NCBI GenBank assembly: GCA_036824045.1 | Contig: DAITAZ010000020.1 | Span: 5,301-69,300, forward strand | DNA from: DAITAZ01 sp036824045 | GTDB lineage: Bacteria; Pseudomonadota; Gammaproteobacteria; Burkholderiales; Rhodocyclaceae | DNA: 64,000 nt | Direction: 5' to 3' | Shown here: piece by piece, positions 6,833-15,421 of the stretch | Numbering within the stretch: the stretch's first letter is position 1 | Layout: every line of letters starts with the position of its first letter | Notes under the pieces: generated by a model | What the model saw: only the letters and a program-made list of their open reading frames with translations | Databases searched by the model: none | What the model was told of the DNA's origin: nothing | Made by a program: the position numbers and the translations under genes

Positions 6833-9622
6833 TCAGCCTCCCCGCTGCAGGACGCCGATGGGAGGCGCCCATTCCTCGCCGGGCCGTTTCTTGCGGGTCA
6901 CCAGCGTGAGTTGGGCGGGGGCGAAGACGTTGGCGTTATGGGTCACCGGCGTGGTGATCAGGTACTGAGCCCGGGTGGCGCGCAGGAAGCTGCCCACCCG
7001 GTCGATGTTGGCGATGTCCAGGTGGGCAAAGGGCTCGTCGATGAACACGAATCCCCCCGGGCGCGCGTCGTCCATCAGCAGCGCGATCAGCAGGATCAGT
7101 GATTTCATCACCTGCTGGCCACCCGATGCCTCGCCGTCATTCAGGCCGACCGCCCCTTTGCGGTCGAAATCAAAGCTCACCTCCAGCCCCGCCTGGGCAA
7201 GCAGCAAATCGTCGTCTTCCAGTGCCGGAATGGGGCATTCCACGCCCACATGGGCGAGTTCGCCCAGGGCCCGGAGGTTCTTGGCGTACTGGCGCACTGT
7301 GGCCTTGAGTTTGGCCATGTAGGCGGAGCGGGCCTCTTCGACCAGCCGGGAAGTGGTGGCGCAATAGGCCTGGCGGCTGGCGTAGTCCTTCTCGCGGTGG
7401 GTGACGTCGGCGGCCAGACGGTCGCGCAGGGTCAGTACCGCATCGTCCTTGACCCAGTCGCCCGAGGCCAGGCGCTCCCGCAGGCGGCCCAACTCCCCTC
7501 GGGCGCCCCGGGCATCCCCGTAGCGCTCCACCAGGGCTGACAGGCTGGTGGCTTCCAGCCAGTGGGCGGGCATGCCGCGGCGCCGGGCACGCAGTTCCAG
7601 CAACCGGCGGGCCTGCTCGCGCCGGCGGGGGGCGTGCTCCTGTTGCAAGGCCGTGAGGCGCTGGGTCAGTTCGGCCTGCTCTCGTCTGCGCCGGTCGGTT
7701 TCAATTTCGATGCCGCGCAGGCGTTCGTTGCAGCGCTCCACAGCCCCCTTGGCTTCTGCCCGGGCGGCGATTGCTGCCGTCTGGCTGGCCCGGGCGGCGG
7801 CAAGGCCGGCTTCCGCCTCTGTGTATTGGGCTGCCTTGGCGGCAAGGAGTTGCGCGGATTGCAGCCCCAGCAGCCTTTCCCGTAGCGATGTGACCTGCTC
7901 GGTGGCGGTGTCCAGGCGGGGGCGCAGTGCAAGGAGTTCCCGGTCCACCTCGGCGATTCGTGCCGCCAACGTGTCAAGGCGGGTCTTGCGCCCGAGCTCG
8001 CCAAAGTGGAAATCGCCCGGACGGCCCAAGTGGCGGGCGCCGCGGCGTTCCCGGTGGTAGGCGTCCGGAGTGATCCATTCCACGTCCCGGGGCAGGCCGC
8101 GCGCAGCGTCGGAATCCTCGACGCGCGCGATGCGGTTGAGCAGGTCGGTCAGCCAGCGGGGAACGGGACCGCTGAAGCGGACGACCTCGGCCAGCGTATC
8201 CCGGCGGGGCGGGGGCGCGGTTTCGCGCTCGGGCACGATGAAGTGGCGAAAGCGCTCCCGCTCGCCCAGGGCCCAGGCGCTGAATCTGTCGGCCTCCCGC
8301 TCCAGCAGGATGATGTGACGGAAGGGCCGCAACACCGCTTCGACGGCGGTTTGCCAATGCCGGTCAGTGATCTCCACCACTTCGGCCAGACCCTGGTGGG
8401 GGATGCCCGCTTCCTGGAGCTGGGCGCGGAATCGTGTCACGTCCGGGTCGGAAGGCGGGCCGCTGCGATCCCGGTTGTGGCGCAGTTGCTGGGCCAGATC
8501 CTCGAACATGTTGCTGAGCTGGCGTTCCTGTTCGCGCAGCGTCTGCCGTTGCGCTTCGGCGGCTTCGAACGCGGCTTCCAGCGCCAGGGCGTCCTGGCCG
8601 TGCTCCCGGGCCAGGCGCTGGCGCAAGGCGTCCCGTTCGGCCAGGAGTTTCTCGATGTCGCGCAGGCGGTCATGGGTGGCCAGATGGGTTTGCTCCGCGG
8701 TGGCGTCCTCTTGTCGGGCCAGGGCGAGAGCCTCAAGGGCGTCCTGGCCTTCCGCGGCCAGGGCGTCCAGCCGACCGCAAACGGCGCGTAGCCGCTCCTG
8801 CAGGCTGCTCCGCTCGGCTTGGCTGCGGGTGAGCGCGGCGCGCTCCTGGTCCACCTGCCGCCGTAATTCAGCGAGTTCCAGGCGGGGCACCAATTCGCTG
8901 GCGAGGGCCTGGGCTTCGTCGGCAAGTTGCTTCCACTCCCGGTACCGGTCCGCCTCCAGCCGCTTGGCTTCCGCCTGGGCGCGCAGACGGTCCAGATCCA
9001 GCCCCAGATCGGCCAGCTCCCGTTCCGCGCTTTTTTGCTCTTCCCGGGCCGCCTGATAGTTATCGAGCACTTCCTTGTCGCCGAAGACGTCGAAGACCAG
9101 CTCCAGCAGCGCTTTCGGGGAGTACTCGCAGAGCTTGTCCGTGTCCCCTTGTTCCAGGGACAGCACCTTGGCGATGGCGGGCGTGAGGCCGCCGAACGCC
9201 AGGCGGTGCTGGTAGTCCCGCAGGCCGTTCCAGTCGTTCGCCTGCTCCAGTGCCTCAATGCTCTGGTCACCGTCGGCGATGGTGTAGTCGCGGGTCCAGT
9301 CTCCGCCGCCGCGACGGATGCGGCAGGCGAGCGTGACCTCGTCGGCGAGGCAGGGAAAGAATGGCCGCTTGCCGCTGGCACCGGGCTTGTTGGCCACCAG
9401 CGCCCGGATCCAGGCAAAGCCTTTGTTGGAGCGGCGCACGTAGCGGCGGAAATCCCGCTTGCCGGAGCACCGCAGGGCGAACAGGGTGCGCAGCGCGTCC
9501 AGCAGGGTGGTCTTGCCCGAGCCGTTGGGGCCGACGATGGTGATGATCTGGGCGTCAACCGGCAGCACAAAGCGACGCCAGTAGTCCCAGTGCACGACTT
9601 CCAGTTGCTTGATGTGAAACAT
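6833..9622 (-). CDS. mksB: SMC-like condensin ATPase, MksB/JetC family
   Basis: A 929-residue SMC-like ATPase. The N-terminal half of the head carries Walker A GPNGSGKTT at residues 31-39. Long charged coiled-coil segments run on both sides of a central globular hinge-like region at about residues 400-540. The C-terminal head has the signature LNDGEASGGQQVMKSL and Walker B FVFIDEPFAHLD. It starts in a TGATG overlap with the MksE gene, so the three genes are one operon. MksB/MukB-type complexes extrude and compact DNA; JetC is the same family in Wadjet plasmid defence. It is not RecN or SbcC: the head motifs and small partner genes fit Mks. No nuclease subunit gene follows; the next gene is convergent pgeF. 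Confidence 0.85.
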   Translation of the reverse strand: MFHIKQLEVVHWDYWRRFVLPVDAQIITIVGPNGSGKTTLLDALRTLFALRCSGKRDFRRYVRRSNKGFAWIRALVANKPGASGKRPFFPCLADEVTLACRIRRGGGDWTRDYTIADGDQSIEALEQANDWNGLRDYQHRLAFGGLTPAIAKVLSLEQGDTDKLCEYSPKALLELVFDVFGDKEVLDNYQAAREEQKSAERELADLGLDLDRLRAQAEAKRLEADRYREWKQLADEAQALASELVPRLELAELRRQVDQERAALTRSQAERSSLQERLRAVCGRLDALAAEGQDALEALALARQEDATAEQTHLATHDRLRDIEKLLAERDALRQRLAREHGQDALALEAAFEAAEAQRQTLREQERQLSNMFEDLAQQLRHNRDRSGPPSDPDVTRFRAQLQEAGIPHQGLAEVVEITDRHWQTAVEAVLRPFRHIILLEREADRFSAWALGERERFRHFIVPERETAPPPRRDTLAEVVRFSGPVPRWLTDLLNRIARVEDSDAARGLPRDVEWITPDAYHRERRGARHLGRPGDFHFGELGRKTRLDTLAARIAEVDRELLALRPRLDTATEQVTSLRERLLGLQSAQLLAAKAAQYTEAEAGLAAARASQTAAIAARAEAKGAVERCNERLRGIEIETDRRRREQAELTQRLTALQQEHAPRRREQARRLLELRARRRGMPAHWLEATSLSALVERYGDARGARGELGRLRERLASGDWVKDDAVLTLRDRLAADVTHREKDYASRQAYCATTSRLVEEARSAYMAKLKATVRQYAKNLRALGELAHVGVECPIPALEDDDLLLAQAGLEVSFDFDRKGAVGLNDGEASGGQQVMKSLILLIALLMDDARPGGFVFIDEPFAHLDIANIDRVGSFLRATRAQYLITTPVTHNANVFAPAQLTLVTRKKRPGEEWAPPIGVLQRGG

Positions 9623-10326
9623 CAGGCCATCTCCTCGCCGTCGTCGTCCGCGTCGTCCGCGTACGGGGCATCGTCGTCGGGTTCAGCCACCGGGTGGCCC
9701 GCGTCCGCCAGCACGTCGGACAGGGTGCCGTGGATGATGCGGTCAGCCAGGGTGCGGTAATCGAGCAGCACGTCCAGCAGCGGCCCTTCGAGGATCATGT
9801 TGTTGCGCCGTTCGATGAAGCCGAGCCGGGCCAGCTTGCCCAGCATGAAGTTGCGCACGCGGGTCCGGCCGCCCAGTCGTGGCGCGAAGTCGCTGAGCAG
9901 GGAAGCTTCCGAAATGCCGGCCGAAACGGTGTCCCCCCGCTCCACGGGCTGATCGGCGCCGAAGAGGTCGTCCTGGCCGTCGTCGGCCAAGGCCCGGCGG
10001 GAGACCTGACGCTCGCGCTTGGGGAGGATGATCAGGGCCCACAGGATCACCAGCAGCGCCACTTCTTCCCGGGTCAGCCCCTGATTGCTGGCCTGGTATT
10101 CCCGGCCCGCGCCGAATACCGGCTCGTGCATTTCGCTGGCCAGGGCCACTGCCACGTGCTCGGCGTAAGGGTTGTCCATGAGTTGCAGGCCCACGGCGGC
10201 GAGGCGGTGGTCGAGTTCATGGCGGAAAGTCTCGTCTACCAGCGCCCGGCGTACCAGTGCGTCGCTGCGGGGGAGCCAGCGTTGGGCCAGAAGGCGGGCG
10301 GTGAGGGTGCGCAGTTCGTGTTCCAT
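9622..10326 (-). CDS. mksE: Condensin accessory subunit, MksE/JetB family
   Basis: A 234-residue, mostly helical protein that I assign to the MksE/JetB (DUF4194-like) family from size, position and features: an N-terminal RTLTARLLAQRWLPRSDALVRRAL, a core REEVALLVILWALIILPKRER, and a very acidic tail (PDDDAPYADDADDDGEE). MksE-type subunits are winged-helix proteins that bind the kleisin and the SMC head. It is joined by TGATG overlaps to the kleisin-like gene before it and the ATPase gene after it, so the subunits are probably translationally coupled. Confidence 0.75.
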   Translation of the reverse strand: MEHELRTLTARLLAQRWLPRSDALVRRALVDETFRHELDHRLAAVGLQLMDNPYAEHVAVALASEMHEPVFGAGREYQASNQGLTREEVALLVILWALIILPKRERQVSRRALADDGQDDLFGADQPVERGDTVSAGISEASLLSDFAPRLGGRTRVRNFMLGKLARLGFIERRNNMILEGPLLDVLLDYRTLADRIIHGTLSDVLADAGHPVAEPDDDAPYADDADDDGEEMA

Positions 10327-11594
10327 CAGTCTTGGCTTCGCGGTTCCACGGTGCCGTCGGACACGGCGGCGATTTCATCGTGGCCGACGGCACGGAGCGT
10401 GTCGGCAAAGGTGACGGCCAGTGGCAGGCGCATGAATTCGCCCATGGGGCCGTCCTGGGGGGCGTTGTCGTCCCCGTCCGCCAACAGGGCGAGCAGGGAC
10501 AGGCGATAGGAAGCGGCGGCAAATCCGCCGCCTTCGATCACTTGTGCCAGCGCAGTGGGTTCGCCTACCCGCGCCAACCGCCGGGAGAAGCTTTCCAGCA
10601 GGCGCAGATCCTCCTGCTCCGGGGCGGAGCGGGGTGTGGCGTCGCAGGTGGGGAGCGCGGTGTCTTGTTCCTGCCGTCTGGCCTCGTCGCTGGCGGCGAT
10701 TTCGGCCCGGTCCAGAAGCTCGTGGCCGCTGGCCAGCAGCCGCAGCTCTGGCGAAAAACCAAGGGCGTCCCGAGCCAGACCTGCCAGATCAGCCGCCCCG
10801 ACCCGGCGCAGCCAGGCCGCCACGTCGCTGGAGGAAATGCCGGATGCGCCCAGGGTGACCCGCTGCGCCTCGATCTTGTTCAACGCCCGCTGGAACGAGG
10901 CGTCCACCCGCGCCAGGCGGGACTGGGCCAGGCCGATGCGCTGGGCGATGCGGGCCACCTCGAAGGGGACTTCTGGCTCGGCCAGCAGCGCACGCAGGAT
11001 CTCCGTTCCGCGCTCCAGCCAGCGGGCGTTGGCAGTCAATCGGCGGCGGGCGTCCAGGATCTGGAATTCGGAACCGGAGGCGATGGCGTCCTCGAAATGC
11101 AGCGAAAGCTCAGCGAGTTTTGCGAGCAAATGGCCCAGGGATTCCGCAGTGACCGTGCCGGTCGCCTGAAGGCCGGCCAACTGGGCGGTGAGAAAGCCCA
11201 GCTCCAGGTCTTCCTCCGCCGAGAAGCGCAGCAGCATGGCGATGGCGGCCACCGCATTGCGGCCCAGGTCGGAAAGGCTGAAGAGACTGTCTTCCCCCGC
11301 AGCGAGGAGGTGGTTGTCCCGCAGGCGCTTGAGCACCGTCTCCAGCTTGACCGGGTCCAGATAGCTGAAGCGTCTGCGCAGGCTTTCCAGGCTCCAGCGC
11401 GGGGCTTCGCCTTCCGCACCGATTTCGCGCAGAACCAACAAGCGTAACAATACCTCCGCGTCGGTGCCACGGAAGAGGGTGATGAAGGCGCCCAACATGG
11501 GACGGGCACCGAGCAATGGGGCGAGTTCCGGGACCTCGTCGGCGCTCACGCCGGGTGCGAGGAACTCGTCGATACGCAGATCTGAAAAACTCAA
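10326..11594 (-). CDS. mksF: Condensin kleisin-like subunit, MksF/JetA family
   Basis: A 422-residue protein and first gene of the condensin operon, starting at TTG 11594. Residues about 60-140 look like a winged-helix domain (LESLRRRFSYLDPVKLETVLKRL), followed by a long helical region and a second compact C-terminal segment. This is the layout of the MksF/JetA kleisins that bridge the SMC heads. Position, size and coupling to MksE and MksB support the call; direct sequence identity to a family member is not something I can measure here. The upstream neighbour prfB is on the same strand but about 86 bp away. Confidence 0.7.
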   Translation of the reverse strand: MSFSDLRIDEFLAPGVSADEVPELAPLLGARPMLGAFITLFRGTDAEVLLRLLVLREIGAEGEAPRWSLESLRRRFSYLDPVKLETVLKRLRDNHLLAAGEDSLFSLSDLGRNAVAAIAMLLRFSAEEDLELGFLTAQLAGLQATGTVTAESLGHLLAKLAELSLHFEDAIASGSEFQILDARRRLTANARWLERGTEILRALLAEPEVPFEVARIAQRIGLAQSRLARVDASFQRALNKIEAQRVTLGASGISSSDVAAWLRRVGAADLAGLARDALGFSPELRLLASGHELLDRAEIAASDEARRQEQDTALPTCDATPRSAPEQEDLRLLESFSRRLARVGEPTALAQVIEGGGFAAASYRLSLLALLADGDDNAPQDGPMGEFMRLPLAVTFADTLRAVGHDEIAAVSDGTVEPRSQD

Positions 11595-11680
11595 GCGGCC
11601 GCTACTCGATCACAACGTTGGGGGCGGACGCATGCGGCGGGGCGGGGGATACCCGCCCCGGATGCCGGACGCGGTGTGGC

Positions 11681-12785
11681 TCAGACGCCCTGCTTCAGGC
11701 TGGCCGCGATGAAGGCGTCCAGGTCGCCGTCCAGCACCTTCTGGGTGTTGGAGATTTCCACGTTGGTGCGCAGATCCTTGATGCGGCTCTGGTCCAGCAC
11801 GTAGGAGCGGATCTGGTGGCCCCAGCCCACGTCGGTCTTGGACGATTCCAGCTTGTCCTTTTCGGCCTGGCGCTTGCGCAGTTCGGCCTCGAACAGGCGG
11901 GATTTCAGCATCGACATGGCCTCTGCCCGGTTGCGGTGCTGGGAGCGGTCGTTCTGGCAGCTCACCACGATGCCGGTGGGGATGTGGGTGATGCGTACCG
12001 CCGAGTCGGTCTTGTTGATGTGCTGCCCGCCCGCACCGGAGGCCCGGTAGGTGTCGATGCGCAGGTCCGCCGGGTTGACCTCGATTTCGATGGAGTCATC
12101 CACCTCCGGGTAGACGAACACGCTGGCAAACGAGGTGTGACGGCCGCCGGAGGAGTCGAAGGGGCTCTTGCGCACCAGCCGGTGTACGCCGGTTTCCGTG
12201 CGCAGGAAGCCAAAGGCGTACTCGCCCTCCACCTTGATGGAGGCGCTCTTGATCCCCGCCACGTCGCCTTCCGACTCTTCCAGCAGGTCAGCCTTGAAAC
12301 CCTTGCGTTCGCAGTACTTCAAGTACTGGCGCAGCAACATGCTGGCCCAGTCGCAGGCCTCGGTGCCTCCGGCTCCCGCCTGAATGTCGATGAAGCAGTT
12401 GTTGGGGTCCGCCGGGTTGGAGAACATGCGGCGGAATTCCAGGTTGCCAACCCGGGCTTCCAGATCTTCCAGGTCCGCTTCCACAGCCTGAACGGTGTCT
12501 TCGTCTTCTTCGGCGCTGGCCAGTTCGAACAGGTCAGTGGTGTCGATCAGCGTCTGGCTGATTCCCTTGAGGGCCAGTACCACGTCCTCCAGGGCTTTCT
12601 TTTCCTTGTTCAGCTCCTGGGCCTTGGCGGCGTCGTTCCAGACCTCGGGCTGTTCCAGTTGCTTGGCGACTTCTTCGAGCTTCGATTCCTTGTCATCGAA
12701 GTCAAAGATACCTCCGTAGTTCGTTGCTGCGGGACTTGAGGTCGGCCAGATGCGTGGCGATGGCGTTGAGGCGTTCTGCTTCCAT
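11681..12785 (-). CDS. prfB: Peptide chain release factor 2, with programmed +1 frameshift
   Basis: Class I release factor RF2, which recognises UGA and UAA and hydrolyses peptidyl-tRNA. The gene is split between two frames. Codons 1-27 run from ATG 12785 (MEAERLNAIATHLADLKSRS onward to RRYL) to an in-frame UGA at 12704-12702. The rest continues in the +1 frame from there. The product would be 367 residues, the normal RF2 length. SPF (KSPFDSSGGRHTS), which reads the stop codon, and GGQ (ASGAGGQHINKTDSAVR), which triggers hydrolysis, are both present. The frameshift is the conserved autoregulatory device: low RF2 favours shifting at the UGA. It is not a pseudogene. Confidence 0.95.
12699..12716 (-). 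promoter_or_regulatory. prfB programmed +1 frameshift site
   Basis: Reading on the minus strand, the site is CGG AGG TAT CTT TGA C. It combines an internal Shine-Dalgarno-like GGAGG at 12715-12711, the slippery CTT codon and the UGA stop at 12704-12702. Spacing is the same as in the E. coli prfB recoding element. The ribosome slips from CUU to UUU to continue into the main frame. Confidence 0.93.
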
Positions 12786-12879
12786 GATGGGTGTCCTGCG
12801 AATTGGGCAAACCGGAAATTATACCGGGCCCCGGGGCCACCATCCACGCAAACGCAATGAGCGAGGGAGCGGCTTCGTT

Positions 12880-13749
12880 TCAGCGAGGTTCGGCGAGGCG
12901 GAGGAAGCTGGGGTGCCGGGGCAGACCGCGGGCGGTGAGTTCCCGATACCGATAGGTGACGAGGCTGCCAACGGGCGGGGGAAGGCGGCGCTGGCTTTCG
13001 CTGAACCCTGTACCCAGGCGGAAGCGGCGGCCGTCGGAGCGTTCCACCACCAGGGCGCCGAGCATGCCTTCGAAGCGGCCGCGGCCCGGCTGATGGGCCA
13101 CGACCGTGGCCTCGTCATCCAGCCAGGGTTTGAGTTTGAGCAGCGCGTCGCTGCGGCCGGTGATCAGGGGGGCGTCAGCCCGGTGCAGCATCAGGCCCTC
13201 GCCGCCTGCCCGCAGGACTGTGTCGAGGCGCGCCTGCAGGGCCCCGGCATCGGCCACGCGGAAATGTTCGACGGCCTGCAGCGCACTGCTCCCCGCTTGC
13301 GCCACCAGGTTCTTCAGGGTTTGCAGCCGTTGGCTGAAGTCGCCCTGGCCCTCGGGCAGTTCGAACACCATGTAGCGGATGCCGCGCCATTCCCCGTCCG
13401 AGGGCTGGTTCTTGCGCACGATGCCGGACAAGCGCTCGAACTGGCCGCGTCCCAACCAGAGTTCTCCGTCCAGGGCTTCCCGGGGCAGGGCTGCGGCGAA
13501 CCAGGCGGGGGCCGCCACGGGGCGGCCGCTGCGAAAGCGCAGGCGCTGACCATCCCAAAGGGCGCGCACGCCGTCGAGCTTTTCGCTGACCCAGTAGCGG
13601 GATGGGTCCAGGCGCGGGTCCCAGGTCTGGGCGAGCAGTGGTTCCGGGGCCTCTTTGGCGCGGGCCCATCGAGGCAACAGCCCAAGTACTGCCGCGCAGG
13701 TGCTGGCTGCCAGCAGCCGACGGCGCAGGGGGGGCGGGGGCGTGGCCAT
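12880..13749 (-). CDS. Exported ATP-dependent DNA ligase, LigE type
   Basis: A 289-residue minimal ATP-dependent DNA ligase, separate from the NAD-dependent replicative LigA. The nucleotidyltransferase motif I is EKLDGVRALWDG, with the adenylated Lys at residue 57. ALDGELW (motif III), GGEGLMLH (motif IV) and LLKLKPW (motif V) are also visible, followed by a compact OB-fold region. The N-terminus has consecutive arginines and a hydrophobic stretch (RRRLLAASTCAAVLGLLP) consistent with a Sec or Tat signal, so the enzyme is probably periplasmic, as known for LigE of Neisseria and Haemophilus. It sits between prfB and prfC; only four bases separate it from the prfC stop. Confidence 0.88.
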   Translation of the reverse strand: MATPPPPLRRRLLAASTCAAVLGLLPRWARAKEAPEPLLAQTWDPRLDPSRYWVSEKLDGVRALWDGQRLRFRSGRPVAAPAWFAAALPREALDGELWLGRGQFERLSGIVRKNQPSDGEWRGIRYMVFELPEGQGDFSQRLQTLKNLVAQAGSSALQAVEHFRVADAGALQARLDTVLRAGGEGLMLHRADAPLITGRSDALLKLKPWLDDEATVVAHQPGRGRFEGMLGALVVERSDGRRFRLGTGFSESQRRLPPPVGSLVTYRYRELTARGLPRHPSFLRLAEPR

Positions 13750-13753
13750 GAGT

Positions 13754-15328
13754 TCAGTAGATCTCGCGGGTTTCCAGGAATTTCACGTCGGGATTGCGTT
13801 CTTGCGCCATTTGCAGATTGACCCGGTTGGGGGCGAGGTAGACGTAGTCCCCGTTGCCATCCAGCGCCATGTTGGCGGGGGAGCGATCGGCCAGGGCTCG
13901 CAGGTCTGCGTCCGAGCCGCGCAGCCAGCGGGCGGTGGCATAGTTGCAGGACTCGAAGACGGCATCCACCCCGTATTCGTTCTCGAGCCGATGGGCAACC
14001 ACATCGAACTGGAGCGTGCCGACCGCACCGAGAATCAGCTCGTTGGTGTTGAGCGGGCGGAAGAGCTGGGTGGCGCCTTCCTGGGCGAGTTGCTCCAGCC
14101 CCTTCTGCAACTGCTTCATCTTGAGCGGGTTGCGGATTTGGGCGCGGCGGAAGTGTTCCGGGGCAAAGGAGGGAATGCCGGTGAACTGCAGATCTTCGCC
14201 CTCCGTAAAGGTGTCGCCCAGGTGGATGGTGCCGTGATTGGGGACGCCGATGATGTCGCCCGCGTAGGCTTCGTCAGTGGTGCAGCGGTCCTGGGCCATG
14301 AAGGTGATGGCGTTGCCGATGGCCACTGTCTTGCCGATGGATACCTGCTTCACTTTCATGCCGCGCTCGAAGCGCCCGGAGCATACCCGCACGAAGGCGA
14401 TGCGGTCCCGGTGCTTCGGGTCCATGTTGGCTTGGATCTTGAACACGAAACCGCTGAACCTGGTTTCGTGAGGCTCCACGGGACGGGTCTTGGTGGGGCG
14501 GCCGAGGGGCTCGGGGGAGAGGTCCACCACTGCATCGAGCAGGTTCTGCACGCCGAAGTTGTTGACCGCGGAGCCAAAGAAAACCGGGCATTGCTTGCCT
14601 GACAGGTAGGCGGCCTTGTCGAAGGCGTGGGAGGCACCCCGCACCAGTTCCACGTCGATCCGCAGTTCCTCGGCCTGGTCGGCGATCAGTTCGTCCAGTC
14701 GGGGGTTGTCGAGGCCCTGGATGATCTCGGCGGTGCCTTTTTCCGCGTGCGGATCAAAGAAGGAAATGCTGTCGTTGTAGAGGTGATAGACACCCCGGAA
14801 GCGCTTGCCCATGCCGATGGGCCAAGTCATCGGTGCGCACTGGATTTCCAGCACCGATTCGATCTCGTCCAGCAGTTCGATGGGGGAACGGCCTTCCCGG
14901 TCCAGTTTGTTGATGAAGGTGATGATGGGCGTGTCACGCAGGCGGCAGACGTTGAGCAGCTTGATGGTCTGGGACTCCACGCCATTGACCGAGTCGATCA
15001 CCATCACTGCCGAATCCACCGCCGTCAGGGTGCGGTAGGTGTCTTCGGAGAAATCCTCGTGCCCGGGGGTGTCGAGCAGGTTGATCATGCATTCCCGGTA
15101 GGGAAACTGCATCACCGACGAGGTGACCGAGATGCCCCGCTGTTTCTCCAGTTCCATCCAGTCTGACGTGGCGTGGCGGCTGGCCTTGCGGGCGCGCACT
15201 TCTCCCGCCACCTGGATGGCACCACCGAACCAGAGCAGCTTCTCGGTGAGCGTGGTCTTGCCGGCATCCGGGTGGGAAATGATGGCAAAGGTGCGGCGGC
15301 GCCGGATCTCGTTATCCAGATGACTCAT
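13754..15328 (-). CDS. prfC: Peptide chain release factor 3
   Basis: A 524-residue class II release factor, a GTPase that recycles RF1 and RF2 from the ribosome after peptide release. ATG 15328 gives MSHLDNEIRRRRTFAIISHP, the usual N-terminus. G-domain motifs are HPDAGKTTLTEK (P-loop), DTPGHEDFSEDTYRTL (G3) and FINKLDREGR (G4). Domains II and III follow, with the final NGDYVYLAPNRVNLQ. An upstream in-frame extension to 15382 has no family support. Together with prfB it makes a translation-termination neighbourhood interrupted only by the DNA ligase gene. Confidence 0.95.
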   Translation of the reverse strand: MSHLDNEIRRRRTFAIISHPDAGKTTLTEKLLWFGGAIQVAGEVRARKASRHATSDWMELEKQRGISVTSSVMQFPYRECMINLLDTPGHEDFSEDTYRTLTAVDSAVMVIDSVNGVESQTIKLLNVCRLRDTPIITFINKLDREGRSPIELLDEIESVLEIQCAPMTWPIGMGKRFRGVYHLYNDSISFFDPHAEKGTAEIIQGLDNPRLDELIADQAEELRIDVELVRGASHAFDKAAYLSGKQCPVFFGSAVNNFGVQNLLDAVVDLSPEPLGRPTKTRPVEPHETRFSGFVFKIQANMDPKHRDRIAFVRVCSGRFERGMKVKQVSIGKTVAIGNAITFMAQDRCTTDEAYAGDIIGVPNHGTIHLGDTFTEGEDLQFTGIPSFAPEHFRRAQIRNPLKMKQLQKGLEQLAQEGATQLFRPLNTNELILGAVGTLQFDVVAHRLENEYGVDAVFESCNYATARWLRGSDADLRALADRSPANMALDGNGDYVYLAPNRVNLQMAQERNPDVKFLETREIY

Positions 15329-15421
15329 GGCAGGGGCGGGGCAAGGCTGGGAAAGGGCGCGATTATTCCACTTCCGTGGCAAACCCGCACCTGCGCTGGT
15401 GGACGAAGACGGCCGCGCGGC

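Noticed and set aside
6833..11594. A complete type I Wadjet defence system
   Set aside because: The JetA, JetB and JetC families are present but no JetD/MksG nuclease gene lies on either side, and the neighbours are core genes. I therefore call it an Mks-type condensin.
11681..12847. prfB as a single ORF beginning at 12847, or as a frameshifted pseudogene
   Set aside because: The frame before 12704 in that ORF is not RF2-like. The true N-terminus lies in the other frame and the break is the programmed recoding site.
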